Positions 24,806 through 34,064 of a stretch of DNA of 64,000 nt are shown here, piece after piece. Position 1 is the first letter of the stretch. Every line of letters starts with the position of its first letter. The position numbers and the translations under genes were made by a program. Source of the DNA: Hoeflea phototrophica DFL-43 (lineage in GTDB: Bacteria > Pseudomonadota > Alphaproteobacteria > Rhizobiales > Rhizobiaceae); the NCBI RefSeq assembly GCF_000154705.2, contig NZ_CM002917.1:2250461-2314460 (forward strand). Reading direction: 5' to 3'. A model generated the notes under the pieces. The model was given only the letters and a program-made list of their open reading frames with translations, was not told the origin of the DNA and searched no databases.

Positions 24806-26194
24806 TCACAGATAGGTGGAACGCTCCAGCGGCGTGATTTCATTGTCGAAAGCTTTCAACTCCTCGCGCTTGATCTCGGCAAAGATGCGCCGCAGTTCAG
24901 GGCCGAACAGCCGCCGGATAAAATCCGAACGTTCGAAATCCTCGATCGCATCATCCATGTCGTCCGAGAGTTGAGGCAGCGGCACATTGTAGGCGTTGCC
25001 TTCCACCGGCGGCGGTGGCGCCATCGCCGCCTCCATTCCCTCGAGCATGCCCCCCAGAACACCCGCAAGCACGAAATAGGGGTTGGCATCAGCACCCGAC
25101 ATGCGATGTTCCAGACGCCTTGCCTTCTCGTCAGAGGCAGGCACCCGGACCACGACCGAACGGTTGTTGCGTCCCCACGCAATCCGTGTCGGCGCATAGG
25201 AACCTGCCTGCAGGCGCCGGTAGCCGTTAAATCCTGGAATATAGAGAAGCAGTGTGTCCTTGAGCGTTGCCAGCAGCCCTGCAGCCGAATGTTGCAGCCG
25301 CTGGTCACCATCTTCGCCCGCGAAGATATTGTCGCCATTGGCGTCAATGATGCTTGCATGCACATGCATTCCATTGCCCGGCCATTCCAGGAAGGGCTTA
25401 GCCATGAAGGTGGCGCGCAGTCCGTGCTTGTGCGCGCATTCGGCGATCAGGCGCCGCAACAGCACAGTGTCATCTGCAGCCGCCATGGCATCATCGCGGT
25501 GTTTGAGATTGACCTCGAACTGGCCCGGCGCAGCCTCCTTGATGATGGTATCAATCGGCAGGCCCTGATCAATCGCTGCGGAACGGATCTCGGCAAACAG
25601 GTCGCTCTGGCCTCGCAGTTCCGAGAGCGAATACATCTGTTGCTGGTCCGGGCCAGGGCCCTGATCCTTGCCCATCCGGCCGGAGCGCTGAAACACCGCC
25701 GGGTCGACAAGGTAGAATTCAAGTTCAAACGCGGTAACCGGCCTCAATCCCTTTGCGGTAAACCGGTCGACCACACGCTGCAACGCATTGCGCGGATCGA
25801 TTTCGCAGGGTTCACCCGTTTCGGTGTACATCGACATCAGCACCTGCGCCGAAGGACGGGGCGACCAGGGCGCGCGGTTGATGCGGCCCGGGATCGCGCG
25901 GCAATAGCCGTCGGTATCGCCGGTCTCGATATGAATGCCGGTGGATTCGACCTCCCTGCCCCAGATGTCGAGCCCGAAGATCGACAACGGCATATTGATC
26001 CCCGGATAGGCGATTTTTGCCAGCGCTTCCGTCGGACCCCATTTGCCACGCATGACACCATTGATGTCCGGGATCAGAAACTCTACCGATTCGAGTTCCG
26101 GGTTTCCGGCCAGAAACTGTTCTGCCTCTTCGTTGGTTGGAAGTTCGGGTTTAATGCTCTCGTTCGTGGCGCTCTCGCGCATCGTATCACCCAT
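24806..26194 (-). CDS. Glutamine-synthetase family protein, probable gamma-glutamylpolyamine synthetase
   Basis: This 462-residue protein has the glutamine synthetase fold: VEFLIPDINGVMRGKW near the N-terminus, VTAFELEFYLVDP in the metal site, FMAKPFLEWPGNGMHVHASI and the end GGMLEGMEAAMAPPPPVEGN. It is closer to the PuuA/GlnA-like group than to housekeeping GlnA: the N-terminus differs and the neighbour is a class III aminotransferase. PuuA joins glutamate to putrescine using ATP. The start is ATG at 26194 or 26182; the second has GGTGAT close upstream and is possible. It is divergent from the aminotransferase gene, 137 nt away. Substrate specificity is inferred from context. Confidence 0.82.
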   Translation of the reverse strand: MGDTMRESATNESIKPELPTNEEAEQFLAGNPELESVEFLIPDINGVMRGKWGPTEALAKIAYPGINMPLSIFGLDIWGREVESTGIHIETGDTDGYCRAIPGRINRAPWSPRPSAQVLMSMYTETGEPCEIDPRNALQRVVDRFTAKGLRPVTAFELEFYLVDPAVFQRSGRMGKDQGPGPDQQQMYSLSELRGQSDLFAEIRSAAIDQGLPIDTIIKEAAPGQFEVNLKHRDDAMAAADDTVLLRRLIAECAHKHGLRATFMAKPFLEWPGNGMHVHASIIDANGDNIFAGEDGDQRLQHSAAGLLATLKDTLLLYIPGFNGYRRLQAGSYAPTRIAWGRNNRSVVVRVPASDEKARRLEHRMSGADANPYFVLAGVLGGMLEGMEAAMAPPPPVEGNAYNVPLPQLSDDMDDAIEDFERSDFIRRLFGPELRRIFAEIKREELKAFDNEITPLERSTYL

Positions 26195-26257
26195 GTCCCT
26201 TCAGGACTCTCAATTGCCTCTGGGGCATCGCTTGCTGCGCTTGTCCGCGCGTTAAAT

Positions 26258-26269
26258 CTGTGCACACAG
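26258..26269. promoter_or_regulatory. Short inverted repeat between the polyamine genes
   Basis: CTGTG and CACAG are arranged around a central CA in the divergent gap between the glutamine-synthetase-like and aminotransferase genes. A dimeric regulator could bind here. The arms are only 5 bp, so chance is a real possibility. Confidence 0.25.
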
Positions 26270-26331
26270 TCATTTCAGGGTCAAACACATTTGCGACTGA
26301 CCCTGCCAACAAACCAATCAGGAAAAAACCA

Positions 26332-27720
26332 ATGCGCGTCAATGTGTCATCTCATGATCTCAAGGTTTTGGATCACAAGCACCACCTCCATCCCTTCACG
26401 GATCATGGTGCGTTGGGCGTTGATGAAAGACGGGTTATCACACGCGCGGACGGAGTCTGGCTTTGGGATTCCGATGGCAATCGTCTCCTCGACGGGATGG
26501 CGGGGCTATGGTGCGTCAATGTCGGCCATGGCCGACAGGAGATCGGCGAAGCAGTCCGCGCCCAGATGAGCGAACTCTCCTACTACAACACCTTTTTCAA
26601 GACGACCCACCCGCCGGTGATCGAACTTTCTGAAATGATTGCGGATCTGGCACCCGATCACATGAACATGGTGTTTTACGGCGGCTCGGGATCCGATGCC
26701 AACGACACCATTTTCCGCCTGGTTCGATACTACTGGGATCTGATGGGCAAGCCTGAAAAGAAGACCATCATAGCCCGCAAGAACGCCTATCACGGCTCCA
26801 CGGTCGCCGGCGCGTCGCTGGGCGGCATGGGCGGGATGCATGAGCAGGGTGATCTTCCAATTTCCGGCATCCATCACATCGCCCAGCCCTACTGGTTCGG
26901 GGAAGGCATGCAGTCTGGCATGAGCGAAGATGAATTCGGGATCTGGGCCGCACGCGAACTTGCGCGCGCCATTGACGAGATCGGCGAAGACAAGATCGGC
27001 GCCTTCATTGCCGAGCCGATCCAGGGGGCCGGCGGCGTCATCATTCCGCCCACGACCTATTGGCCGGAAGTCAGCCGGATCCTGGAGGAACGCGACATCT
27101 TGTTTGTTTCCGACGAAGTCATTTGCGGTTTCGGCCGCACCGGCGAGTGGTTCGGTGCCGACACCTACGGCACCAAACCCGACCTGATGGCAATCGCCAA
27201 GGGCATGACGTCAGGCTATCTGCCGATGGGCGGGGTGATCGTGTCTGACCGGGTGGCCGATGTGCTGCACGAAAAGGGCGGAGAATTTTACCACGGCTAC
27301 ACCTATTCCGGTCATCCCGCAGCCTGTGCGGCAGCGATCGCCAATCTCACCATCATGAAACGCGAGAAACTGGTGGACAGCGTCCGTGATCAGATCGGCC
27401 CCTATTTCCGCGAGCGTTGGCTTGGCCTTGGCGATCATCCGATGGTCGGCGAAGCACGGATGAAGGGCCTGGTTGGTGCACTTGAACTGATCCCCGACAA
27501 GAAAGACCTGATGAAGCGTTTCGGCGATGTCGGCAAGGTCGGCACCATTGCCCGCGATCATTCCTTTGCCAACGGCCTCGTCATGCGCGCAGTGCGCGAC
27601 AGCCTGATCATCTCGCCACCTCTTACCATCACAGAGGAAGAAACTGACGAGCTGATCGCCCGCGCCCACAAGACCCTTGATGACGCGTGGAGCACCGTTC
27701 GCAAGCACGGCCTCGCCTGA
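26332..27720 (+). CDS. Class III aminotransferase, probable putrescine/omega-amino acid:pyruvate aminotransferase
   Basis: This 462-residue PLP enzyme shows GVWLWDSDGNRLLDGMAGLW near the N-terminus, NMVFYGGSGSDANDT, RKNAYHGSTVAGASLGGM, FVSDEVICGFGRTGEWFG and the PLP-lysine region LMAIAKGMTSGYLPMGG. It is like the SpuC group, which moves the amino group of putrescine or similar omega-amines to pyruvate. I use the ATG at 26332 (AGGAAAA upstream) because the family begins with the DHKHHLHPFTDH segment. It is divergent from the glutamylpolyamine-synthetase-like gene, so the two probably share control. The exact amine is not known. Confidence 0.88.
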   Translation: MRVNVSSHDLKVLDHKHHLHPFTDHGALGVDERRVITRADGVWLWDSDGNRLLDGMAGLWCVNVGHGRQEIGEAVRAQMSELSYYNTFFKTTHPPVIELSEMIADLAPDHMNMVFYGGSGSDANDTIFRLVRYYWDLMGKPEKKTIIARKNAYHGSTVAGASLGGMGGMHEQGDLPISGIHHIAQPYWFGEGMQSGMSEDEFGIWAARELARAIDEIGEDKIGAFIAEPIQGAGGVIIPPTTYWPEVSRILEERDILFVSDEVICGFGRTGEWFGADTYGTKPDLMAIAKGMTSGYLPMGGVIVSDRVADVLHEKGGEFYHGYTYSGHPAACAAAIANLTIMKREKLVDSVRDQIGPYFRERWLGLGDHPMVGEARMKGLVGALELIPDKKDLMKRFGDVGKVGTIARDHSFANGLVMRAVRDSLIISPPLTITEEETDELIARAHKTLDDAWSTVRKHGLA

Positions 27721-27824
27721 AAGCACCCCAGGATTTAACCTTTACACTTAAGCTTAACGCCGGGTTATCAAGCCCGGCATTTCCATTTCCGCTATACATC
27801 ACTGGTCTCGAAAAGGAGATCAGC

Positions 27825-28940
27825 ATGCGAAACCCGACTTCAAACGACAAGCAGGGCCTGTCTGGCGATCGCAACGGTCTGCTTGACCTGTTGCGCTTTG
27901 GCGCAGCCCTGATGCTGGTTCTCTATCATTTTCTTTACCGCGGCGCTGCCGAGGGCGGATACCTCATCGAAGGGTATGGTGCTGCCGGTGATGCCATTTC
28001 ACTTGGGTATCTCGGGGTCAATCTGTTCTTCATGATCTCCGGCTACGTGATCATATGGTCGGCCTCGGGCCGCGACTGGTACGGCTTCGCAGTCGGCCGC
28101 GTAGCGCGGCTCTACCCCGCGCATCTGGTTGCCATGACCATCACCGCGCTTGCGACGGCATGGTGGGCACAGGCGCCGATGACGACGGACTTGGGTCACT
28201 GGATCGCCAATCTTACCATGCTTGCACCAATGTTCGGCCAGCCCTTCATGGATGGCGCCTATTGGTCGATCGTAATCGAGATAATCTTCTATGGATGGGT
28301 CATGATCGGGCTGTTCACCGGTGTATTGCCGCGCCACACAGATCTGGCGGTGGCCGCCTGGCTTGCCCTGATCTGCCTCAACAACCTGCTGATCGGCTCG
28401 CGCCCGGCGGAACTTCTGTTTCTCACCGAATACGGTGCCTACTTCGCCCTGGGTGCGATGGCCTGGCGCCTTACTGGCGAGGGAGTGAGCGCTTTGCGGC
28501 TGACACTGGCGGCGGTCGCCTTGGCCATGACCTTTCAAGCCGCCGAAGTGCAGCGGCTTGATCTGCTGGTCCGCATTGGCGAGGCCGGCTCGGCAGCCCA
28601 ACTGGCGCTTGGCAATCTGGCCATTGTCGCAGTGTTTCTCGGCGCCGTGCTGTTTGGCCGCTTCGTGTCGCCAAAACCATGGGGTCTGGCCTTGGGCGGT
28701 ATCAGCTATCCGCTTTATCTGATCCACCAGAACGCCGGTTACATCCTGATCAATGTGGCCACGCCGGGTGTCGGAAAGTGGATTGCAGTCGCACTCGCGA
28801 CCGTTGTCTCACTTGGCGTAAGTTGGTGGATCTACAGTTTTGTCGAACCCCGCGGCCGCAGCATTGTCCGCAGCCTCTTCCACCCGGCTGCACGCTTTCT
28901 GCCTCGCACCGGCAGATCCGAGATAGTTCCGGCGGAATAA
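27825..28940 (+). CDS. Acyltransferase 3 family membrane protein
   Basis: This 371-residue integral membrane protein has about ten hydrophobic segments and the acyltransferase-3 marks: LLDLLRFGAALMLVLYHFLY with the catalytic-type His near the N-terminus, FFMISGYVI, RVARLYPAHL and ISYPLYLIHQNAGYIL. Members O-acetylate or O-acylate surface polysaccharides or lipids (OafA/NolL type). The ATG at 27825 has a strong AAAAGGAGA site. It lies alone, 104 nt after the aminotransferase gene, and no polysaccharide cluster is near, so the acceptor is unknown. Confidence 0.88.
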   Translation: MRNPTSNDKQGLSGDRNGLLDLLRFGAALMLVLYHFLYRGAAEGGYLIEGYGAAGDAISLGYLGVNLFFMISGYVIIWSASGRDWYGFAVGRVARLYPAHLVAMTITALATAWWAQAPMTTDLGHWIANLTMLAPMFGQPFMDGAYWSIVIEIIFYGWVMIGLFTGVLPRHTDLAVAAWLALICLNNLLIGSRPAELLFLTEYGAYFALGAMAWRLTGEGVSALRLTLAAVALAMTFQAAEVQRLDLLVRIGEAGSAAQLALGNLAIVAVFLGAVLFGRFVSPKPWGLALGGISYPLYLIHQNAGYILINVATPGVGKWIAVALATVVSLGVSWWIYSFVEPRGRSIVRSLFHPAARFLPRTGRSEIVPAE

Positions 28941-28965
28941 CACCAAAAACGGGCCGGAACGAGAG

Positions 28966-28990
28966 GGGGGCGGTCCTTGCGGCCGCCCCC
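28966..28990. terminator. GC-rich hairpin between convergent genes
   Basis: GGGGGCGG (28966-28973) pairs exactly with CCGCCCCC (28983-28990) around a 9-nt loop. It lies between the ends of the acyltransferase gene (+) and the BMP-protein gene (-). There is no clear T-run on either side, so it may terminate weakly or protect the mRNA end. Confidence 0.4.
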
Positions 28991-29026
28991 GATCCTTCAA
29001 ATCAATGCTGGACTTGCCTGCCCAGA

Positions 29027-30106
29027 TTACTGCGGCAACTGATCGTCGATGCCCTTGACGTAGAAATTGAGGCCGGCGAGCACGCCATCGTCAGCAACAA
29101 CGCCGTCAGCCAACCACTCGGATCCGTCCTGCTTCATGATCGGCCCGGTGAAGGGATGAAACTCGCCGGAGGTGATTTTGGCTTCGGTTTCCTCGGCCAT
29201 GGCTTTCACATCGTCTGGCATGTTGGTGTAAGGCGCCATCACCACATGGCCATTGGCCATATCACCCCAGGTTGCTGCCTGCTCCCATGTGCCTTCGAGC
29301 ACGGCTTCGACCCGCTCAAGGTAATACGGGCCCCAATCGTCGATGATCGACGTCAGCTGGGTTTCCGGACCGAATGCAATCATGTCTGAAGCCTGACCGA
29401 AGGCCATGGCACCGCGCTCCGCAGCCACCTGCATGGGGGCCGTGGAATCGGTGTGCTGGGTGAGAATGTCCGCGCCCTGATCAAGCAGTGCCTTGGCAGC
29501 GTCGGCTTCCTTGCCCGGGTCAAACCAGGTGTTGACCCACACAACCTTCATCTTGAAATCTGGATTGATCGACTGCGCGCCGAGCATGAAGGAGTTGATG
29601 CCCTGCACAACTTCCGGGATCGGGAACGATGCGATGTAGCCGGCGGTGCCGGTCTTCGACATCTTGCCTGCGATCTGACCGATCACATACCGGCCCTGGA
29701 AGAACTTGGAATCGTAAGTTGCGACATTGGGGTGCTCGCGCTTGTAGCCCGTGGCGTGCTCGAACTTCACATCCGGAAAATCCTTGGCAATCTTGTTGGT
29801 CGGGTCCATGTAGCCAAAGGAGGTGGTGAAGATGATGTTGCAGCCCGAACGCGCGAAACGTTCGATCGCACGCTCAGCATCAGCGCCTTCAGGCACACTC
29901 TCGAGATAGGCGGTTTCCACCTTGTCGCCGAGCTTTTCTTCCACATAAAGGCGCCCCTGGTCGTGCTGGTAGGACCAGCCGAAATCACCAATGGGTCCGA
30001 CATAGACGAAACAGGCCTTGACCTTGTCCATGCCTGCAGCGCTGGCCGGCACGGCAAAGCCAGCAAGCACGGTGGCCGCAGCGAGGGAAAGAAGAATTTT
30101 GTTCAT
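29027..30106 (-). CDS. BMP-family periplasmic binding protein of a nucleoside/purine ABC importer
   Basis: This 359-residue protein starts with a Sec signal (ILLSLAAATVLAGFAVPASAAG). It has the BMP/PnrA fold: KVKACFVYVGPIGDFGWSYQ, ERFARSGCNIIFTTSFGYMD, VKFEHATGYK and KFFQGRYVIGQIAGKMSKTG. BMP proteins bind nucleosides or related purines. The ATG at 30106 is fixed by the signal peptide. It is the last gene of an operon with an ATPase and two permeases of the same system, 53 nt after the second permease, so it is the receptor of that importer. The precise ligand is not known. Confidence 0.9.
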   Translation of the reverse strand: MNKILLSLAAATVLAGFAVPASAAGMDKVKACFVYVGPIGDFGWSYQHDQGRLYVEEKLGDKVETAYLESVPEGADAERAIERFARSGCNIIFTTSFGYMDPTNKIAKDFPDVKFEHATGYKREHPNVATYDSKFFQGRYVIGQIAGKMSKTGTAGYIASFPIPEVVQGINSFMLGAQSINPDFKMKVVWVNTWFDPGKEADAAKALLDQGADILTQHTDSTAPMQVAAERGAMAFGQASDMIAFGPETQLTSIIDDWGPYYLERVEAVLEGTWEQAATWGDMANGHVVMAPYTNMPDDVKAMAEETEAKITSGEFHPFTGPIMKQDGSEWLADGVVADDGVLAGLNFYVKGIDDQLPQ

Positions 30107-30159
30107 GAGTTGCACCCTGTCTGGTTGGTTGTTGACATTCTGTCCGGCGGTTTTCTTCG

Positions 30160-31080
30160 CTACCGCTCCGGGACAAAGGATTTGCCGAGGGAAGCCGGCG
30201 TGTTGATCAGCGTCATCCTGCGATTCAGCGATATGATTATCAGTACCGCAATCGTGGCGAGATAGGGAAGAGCTGAAAGGAACTGCGAGGGTATTCCAAG
30301 CCCAAGCGCCTGGGCGTGAAGCTGCCCGATGGAGACCGCCCCGAACAGATAGGCCCCCGCCAGAACCCGGGTTGGCCGCCATGAGGCAAACACCACCAAC
30401 GCCAGCGCGATCCAGCCGCGCCCGGCAGTCATGTTCTCCACCCATTGCGGCGTGTAAACCAGCGATAGATGCGCCCCGGCCAGCCCCGCACAGGCACCGC
30501 CGAACATCACCGCAAGATAACGCGTGCGCACCACCTTCACGCCCAATGCATGGGCCGAGGAATGATTATCGCCAATGGCGCGGAGCCGCAGACCCGCGCG
30601 GCTCTTGAACAGGAACCAGTTCACTCCGATGACCGCCAGGATCGAGACATAGAAAATCGGATCTTGTTTGAACAGGATCGGTCCGATGAACGGGATCTGC
30701 GAGAGAGCTGGGATTTCGATCGCCGCAAGCTTCAGACCGGGAAGCCCGATAAAGGCCTCGCCGATCATGCCGGAGAGACCAAGCCCGAGGATTGTCAGGG
30801 CAAGCCCGGTGGCGACCTGGTTGGCCACCAGTGTCAGTGTAAGGAAACCGAACAGAAGCGAAAACAGCAATCCGGCGATCAAACCGCTGATTGCGCCGAG
30901 CCCTGCCGATCCGGTGATCTGCGCCACGGCAAAGGCTGCAACAGCCCCCATGATCATCATGCCTTCGACGCCGAGATTGAGCACGCCCGAGCGTTCCACA
31001 ACCAATTCGCCGATGGCTGCCAGGAGCAATGGCGTCGCAGCGGTCATGATGGTGAGGATAATGGCCTGGGTCATATCCAT
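30160..31080 (-). CDS. ABC importer permease (second subunit, BMP system)
   Basis: This 306-residue membrane protein has eight or nine hydrophobic segments and the BPD_transp_2 family pattern: AAIGELVVERSGVLNLGVEG at the start, LRAIGDNHSSAHALGVKVVR in the cytoplasmic coupling loop, and GRGWIALALVVFASWRPT. The ATG at 31080 shares its A with the previous stop (TGATG), and a second ATG lies two codons later. It forms the membrane channel with the preceding permease and sits between that gene and the binding protein. Confidence 0.9.
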   Translation of the reverse strand: MDMTQAIILTIMTAATPLLLAAIGELVVERSGVLNLGVEGMMIMGAVAAFAVAQITGSAGLGAISGLIAGLLFSLLFGFLTLTLVANQVATGLALTILGLGLSGMIGEAFIGLPGLKLAAIEIPALSQIPFIGPILFKQDPIFYVSILAVIGVNWFLFKSRAGLRLRAIGDNHSSAHALGVKVVRTRYLAVMFGGACAGLAGAHLSLVYTPQWVENMTAGRGWIALALVVFASWRPTRVLAGAYLFGAVSIGQLHAQALGLGIPSQFLSALPYLATIAVLIIISLNRRMTLINTPASLGKSFVPER

Positions 31081-32165
31081 CACGCGGCACTTCCTTTTTG
31101 CGCCGCGCCGGTAATGAACCGGATGCGGTAGTGAATCAGCGTGTCGCAACCCAACACGAAGAACAAAAGCAGCCCCTGGAACAGGCGCGTCACCTTGTCG
31201 GTGATGCCGATGGAAATCTGCGCCGCCTCGCCGCCAAGATAGGTCAGCGCCAGGATGAGACCGGCGGCGACAATGCCCAGCGGATTGAGGCGCCCAAGAA
31301 ACGCCACGATAATCGCCGTGAAGCCGTAACCCGGCGAAATTGTCGGGCGCAATTGCCCGATTGCACCGGAAACCTCCGAAATGCCAGCAAGACCTGCAAG
31401 CGCGCCGGAGACGATGAAGGCGAAATAGACCATCTTCTTGTCGGAAAAACCGGCAAACCGCCCTGCCCGCGCAGATTCGCCCAGCACGCTGATCTCGAAA
31501 CCCTTCAGCGTCCGCCGCATGATAAACCACAACACCACAGCCGCAATCAGCGCGAAGGCGAAGCCCCAATGGGTCTTGCCTGTCTCTATGATCCGAGGCA
31601 GCACCGCATAATCATGAAAATTCCGGGTTTCGGGAAAATTGAAGCCTTCGGGGTTGCGCCATGGTCCGCGCACTGTCCAGTCGAGCAGCAATTGCGCCAC
31701 GTATACCAGCATCAGGCTGGTGAGGATCTCGTTGGTGTTGAGCCGGGCCTTCAAGAACGCCGGGATTGCCGCATAGGCCGCACCACCAATCATGCCGAAA
31801 ACCAGCATCAGCGGCAAAACAAGCGGCGATTGCCAGCCGTGGAACACCACCGGCACAATCGAGCCGGCCATGGCGCCGATGATGAACTGACCCTCAGCAC
31901 CGATGTTCCAGTTGTTCGATCGGTAGCAGACCGAAAGCCCGACCGCGATCAGGATCAGCGGTGCGGCCTTGATCGCAAGTTCATGCAGTGACCAGACTTC
32001 GGTCAGCGGTTCGATAAAGAAGCTGTAGAGCGCCTTGACCGGGTCCTTGCCCAACACCAGAAACAGGATGACACCGGCAATCAGTGTCAGTCCGAGCGCA
32101 ATGAATGGCGACAGGATTGAGAACAGCGCCGACAGGCCTTCGCGCTTCTTCAGTTCAATGCGCAT
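31080..32165 (-). CDS. ABC importer permease (first subunit, BMP system)
   Basis: This 361-residue membrane protein belongs to the same permease family, with about ten hydrophobic segments. Marks include SVCYRSNNWNIGAEGQFIIG, RLNTNEILTSLMLVYVAQLL and GFTAIIVAFLGRLNPLGIVA. The ATG at 32165 has GGAGG six bases upstream and overlaps the ATPase gene by 11 nt; upstream in-frame ATG codons have no such site. It pairs with the next permease in the BMP-type nucleoside importer. Confidence 0.9.
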   Translation of the reverse strand: MRIELKKREGLSALFSILSPFIALGLTLIAGVILFLVLGKDPVKALYSFFIEPLTEVWSLHELAIKAAPLILIAVGLSVCYRSNNWNIGAEGQFIIGAMAGSIVPVVFHGWQSPLVLPLMLVFGMIGGAAYAAIPAFLKARLNTNEILTSLMLVYVAQLLLDWTVRGPWRNPEGFNFPETRNFHDYAVLPRIIETGKTHWGFAFALIAAVVLWFIMRRTLKGFEISVLGESARAGRFAGFSDKKMVYFAFIVSGALAGLAGISEVSGAIGQLRPTISPGYGFTAIIVAFLGRLNPLGIVAAGLILALTYLGGEAAQISIGITDKVTRLFQGLLLFFVLGCDTLIHYRIRFITGAAQKGSAA

Positions 32166-33747
32166 GGCTGGCCTCCGCATGGGCCTGGCCCTTACCATCA
32201 TGGAACCCGCCCATCAGCAATCCGATGCGTTCGCGGGTCATGGTTCCGGCCGGTTCCGGTGCCGAAAGCTGCCCCTCATTGATCACAGCGATGCGGCTTG
32301 CAATCTCGAAGACCTCGTCGAGATCCTGACTGATCACCACAACCGCAGAGCCACTCTTGGCAAGATCGATCAGGGCCTGGCGGATCCGGCTCGCAGCTCC
32401 GGCATCAACGCCCCATGTCGGCTGGTTGACCACCAGCACCACCGGTTGCCGGTCAAGTTCGCGTCCGACGATGAACTTCTGCAGATTCCCGCCCGACAGC
32501 GAACCGGCGGCCGGATCGTCGCCGGACTTGCGCACATCCATGTCTTCACAGATGCGTTTCGTCGCCTTGGCCACTGAAGCCGTGTTGATCAACCCCAACG
32601 GGCCGCCCGAAAGGAACGCGCGGCGGTCTGATGTGTGGCGCGACAGCACCAGATTGCCCGTCAGGGGCAGGTTGGTGACAGCCGCATGGCCATGCCGTTC
32701 CTCAGGCACAAATCCACAGCCCATCAGCCGGCGCTCGGTGATCCCTTTGCGGCCAACAGCTTCTCCCCGGATCCTGATCGCATTGGCATCATCCACGCGC
32801 TCTTCACCCGAAAGCACGTCGAACAATTCGCTCTGCCCATTTCCGGCAACTCCGGCGATGGCCACCACTTCGCCGGCGGACACCGACAGGTCTATGTCCT
32901 TGAGCGCCACCGCGAAGGGCGAGCGCGCCAGTGCACTCAGCTTGTTGATTTCAATCAGAAGATCACCCGGTTCACCCAGACCTGCGCCGGAAATCTCTGC
33001 CACTTCGCCACCGACCATCATCCGCGCCAGCGACGACGGTGTCTCCTGGCGTGGATCGCAGGCGCCGGTGACCTTGCCGTGGCGCAGAACCGTGGCCCGG
33101 TCGCAGATGCGTTGCACCTCCTCGAGACGATGGCTGATATAGAGAACCGACCGGCCTTCCGCCTTGAGTTTGGCCAGCGTTTCAAACAGCTTGTCGGCTT
33201 CCTGCGGCGTCAGCACCGAGGTCGGCTCGTCAAGAATGATCAATTCAGGATTCTGCAGCAGTGCGCGGACGATTTCGATGCGCTGGCGTTCGCCAACCGA
33301 CAGATCCGCCACATGGGCGGATGGATCCAGCGGCAATCCATATTCGATCGACAGCCGCCGCGCTTCCTCCGAGATCCGGTCAATCGGCACATTGCCATCA
33401 AGCGCGAGCGCGATGTTTTCCGCGACGGTGAGCGCTTCAAACAGCGAAAAATGCTGAAACACCATGCCCACGCCCGTGGCACGCGCTTGGCCCGGACTGC
33501 CGATCTTCACCGGCTTGCCCTTCCACAAGATGTCCCCGCCACTGGGGTCAAGAACGCCAAACAGCATCTTGACCAGCGTCGATTTCCCGGCGCCGTTTTC
33601 GCCCAGAAGCGCATGAACCTCGCCCGGTGCGATCGCCAGATCGATCGCGTCGCACGCGCGCAGGCTTCCAAAGACCTTGGTCAGCCCCCTTGTTTCAAGC
33701 AATGGGCCATCGAGCACAGGCGTTTGCGGCGGCGCCCCGTCGGTCAT
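32155..33747 (-). CDS. ABC importer ATPase with two nucleotide-binding domains (BMP system)
   Basis: This 530-residue cytoplasmic protein holds two ABC domains. The first has an intact Walker A GENGAGKST, signature LSVGERQRIEIVRAL and Walker B LIILDEPTSVLTP. The second has the altered Walker A VAGVAGNGQSEL usual for sugar/nucleoside importers of this type, then SLSGGNLQKFIVGRELDRQP. It powers the two-permease nucleoside importer encoded just downstream. I use the ATG at 33747, because the upstream frame is not family-like. It is the first gene of its operon. Confidence 0.9.
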   Translation of the reverse strand: MTDGAPPQTPVLDGPLLETRGLTKVFGSLRACDAIDLAIAPGEVHALLGENGAGKSTLVKMLFGVLDPSGGDILWKGKPVKIGSPGQARATGVGMVFQHFSLFEALTVAENIALALDGNVPIDRISEEARRLSIEYGLPLDPSAHVADLSVGERQRIEIVRALLQNPELIILDEPTSVLTPQEADKLFETLAKLKAEGRSVLYISHRLEEVQRICDRATVLRHGKVTGACDPRQETPSSLARMMVGGEVAEISGAGLGEPGDLLIEINKLSALARSPFAVALKDIDLSVSAGEVVAIAGVAGNGQSELFDVLSGEERVDDANAIRIRGEAVGRKGITERRLMGCGFVPEERHGHAAVTNLPLTGNLVLSRHTSDRRAFLSGGPLGLINTASVAKATKRICEDMDVRKSGDDPAAGSLSGGNLQKFIVGRELDRQPVVLVVNQPTWGVDAGAASRIRQALIDLAKSGSAVVVISQDLDEVFEIASRIAVINEGQLSAPEPAGTMTRERIGLLMGGFHDGKGQAHAEASHAH

Positions 33748-34064
33748 TTGATTTTCCACGTCACCCCCATGAAGCAAGCCCATTTGCAGCAATGCACAAA
33801 CATTCGGCTTTCCCGCAGCTTGCTCACAAAACAAGCTTCACCATATCAACTCGAAATTCAAGCGACTTGGCCCGGACCCGGCGGCGGCGGCGGATGTTAT
33901 CAACGTCAATTATTGTGCATTGCACCCAGTGCATCCTGGCCGGAATTCTCCAGCAATATCAAGAAAGCACAATGCTCATCTTCCGCACAAACCAACGAAA
34001 GCGATAGCTTTTCAATATTTTCCAGAGACTGTTTCAAACCCTGCCACAGTCCATGCGTCGTTGC
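33748..34064. other. 317-nt intergenic region upstream of the BMP importer
   Basis: The region lies between the 3' end of the quinone oxidoreductase gene and the start of the ABC ATPase gene, both leftward. It must carry the importer promoter, but I cannot pick one convincing -35/-10 pair. It contains a perfect 11-nt palindrome, GTGCA-T-TGCAC (33915-33925), with a related CAGTGCATC just after it, which might be an operator. No gene is supported. Confidence 0.5.

Noticed and set aside
24518-26569. Long open frame (683 codons) antisense to the glutamine-synthetase-like gene
   Set aside because: The translation is rich in His, Arg and Gln with no family motif, and it runs through a clearly conserved gene on the other strand. 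It is a by-product of GC-rich codon use.
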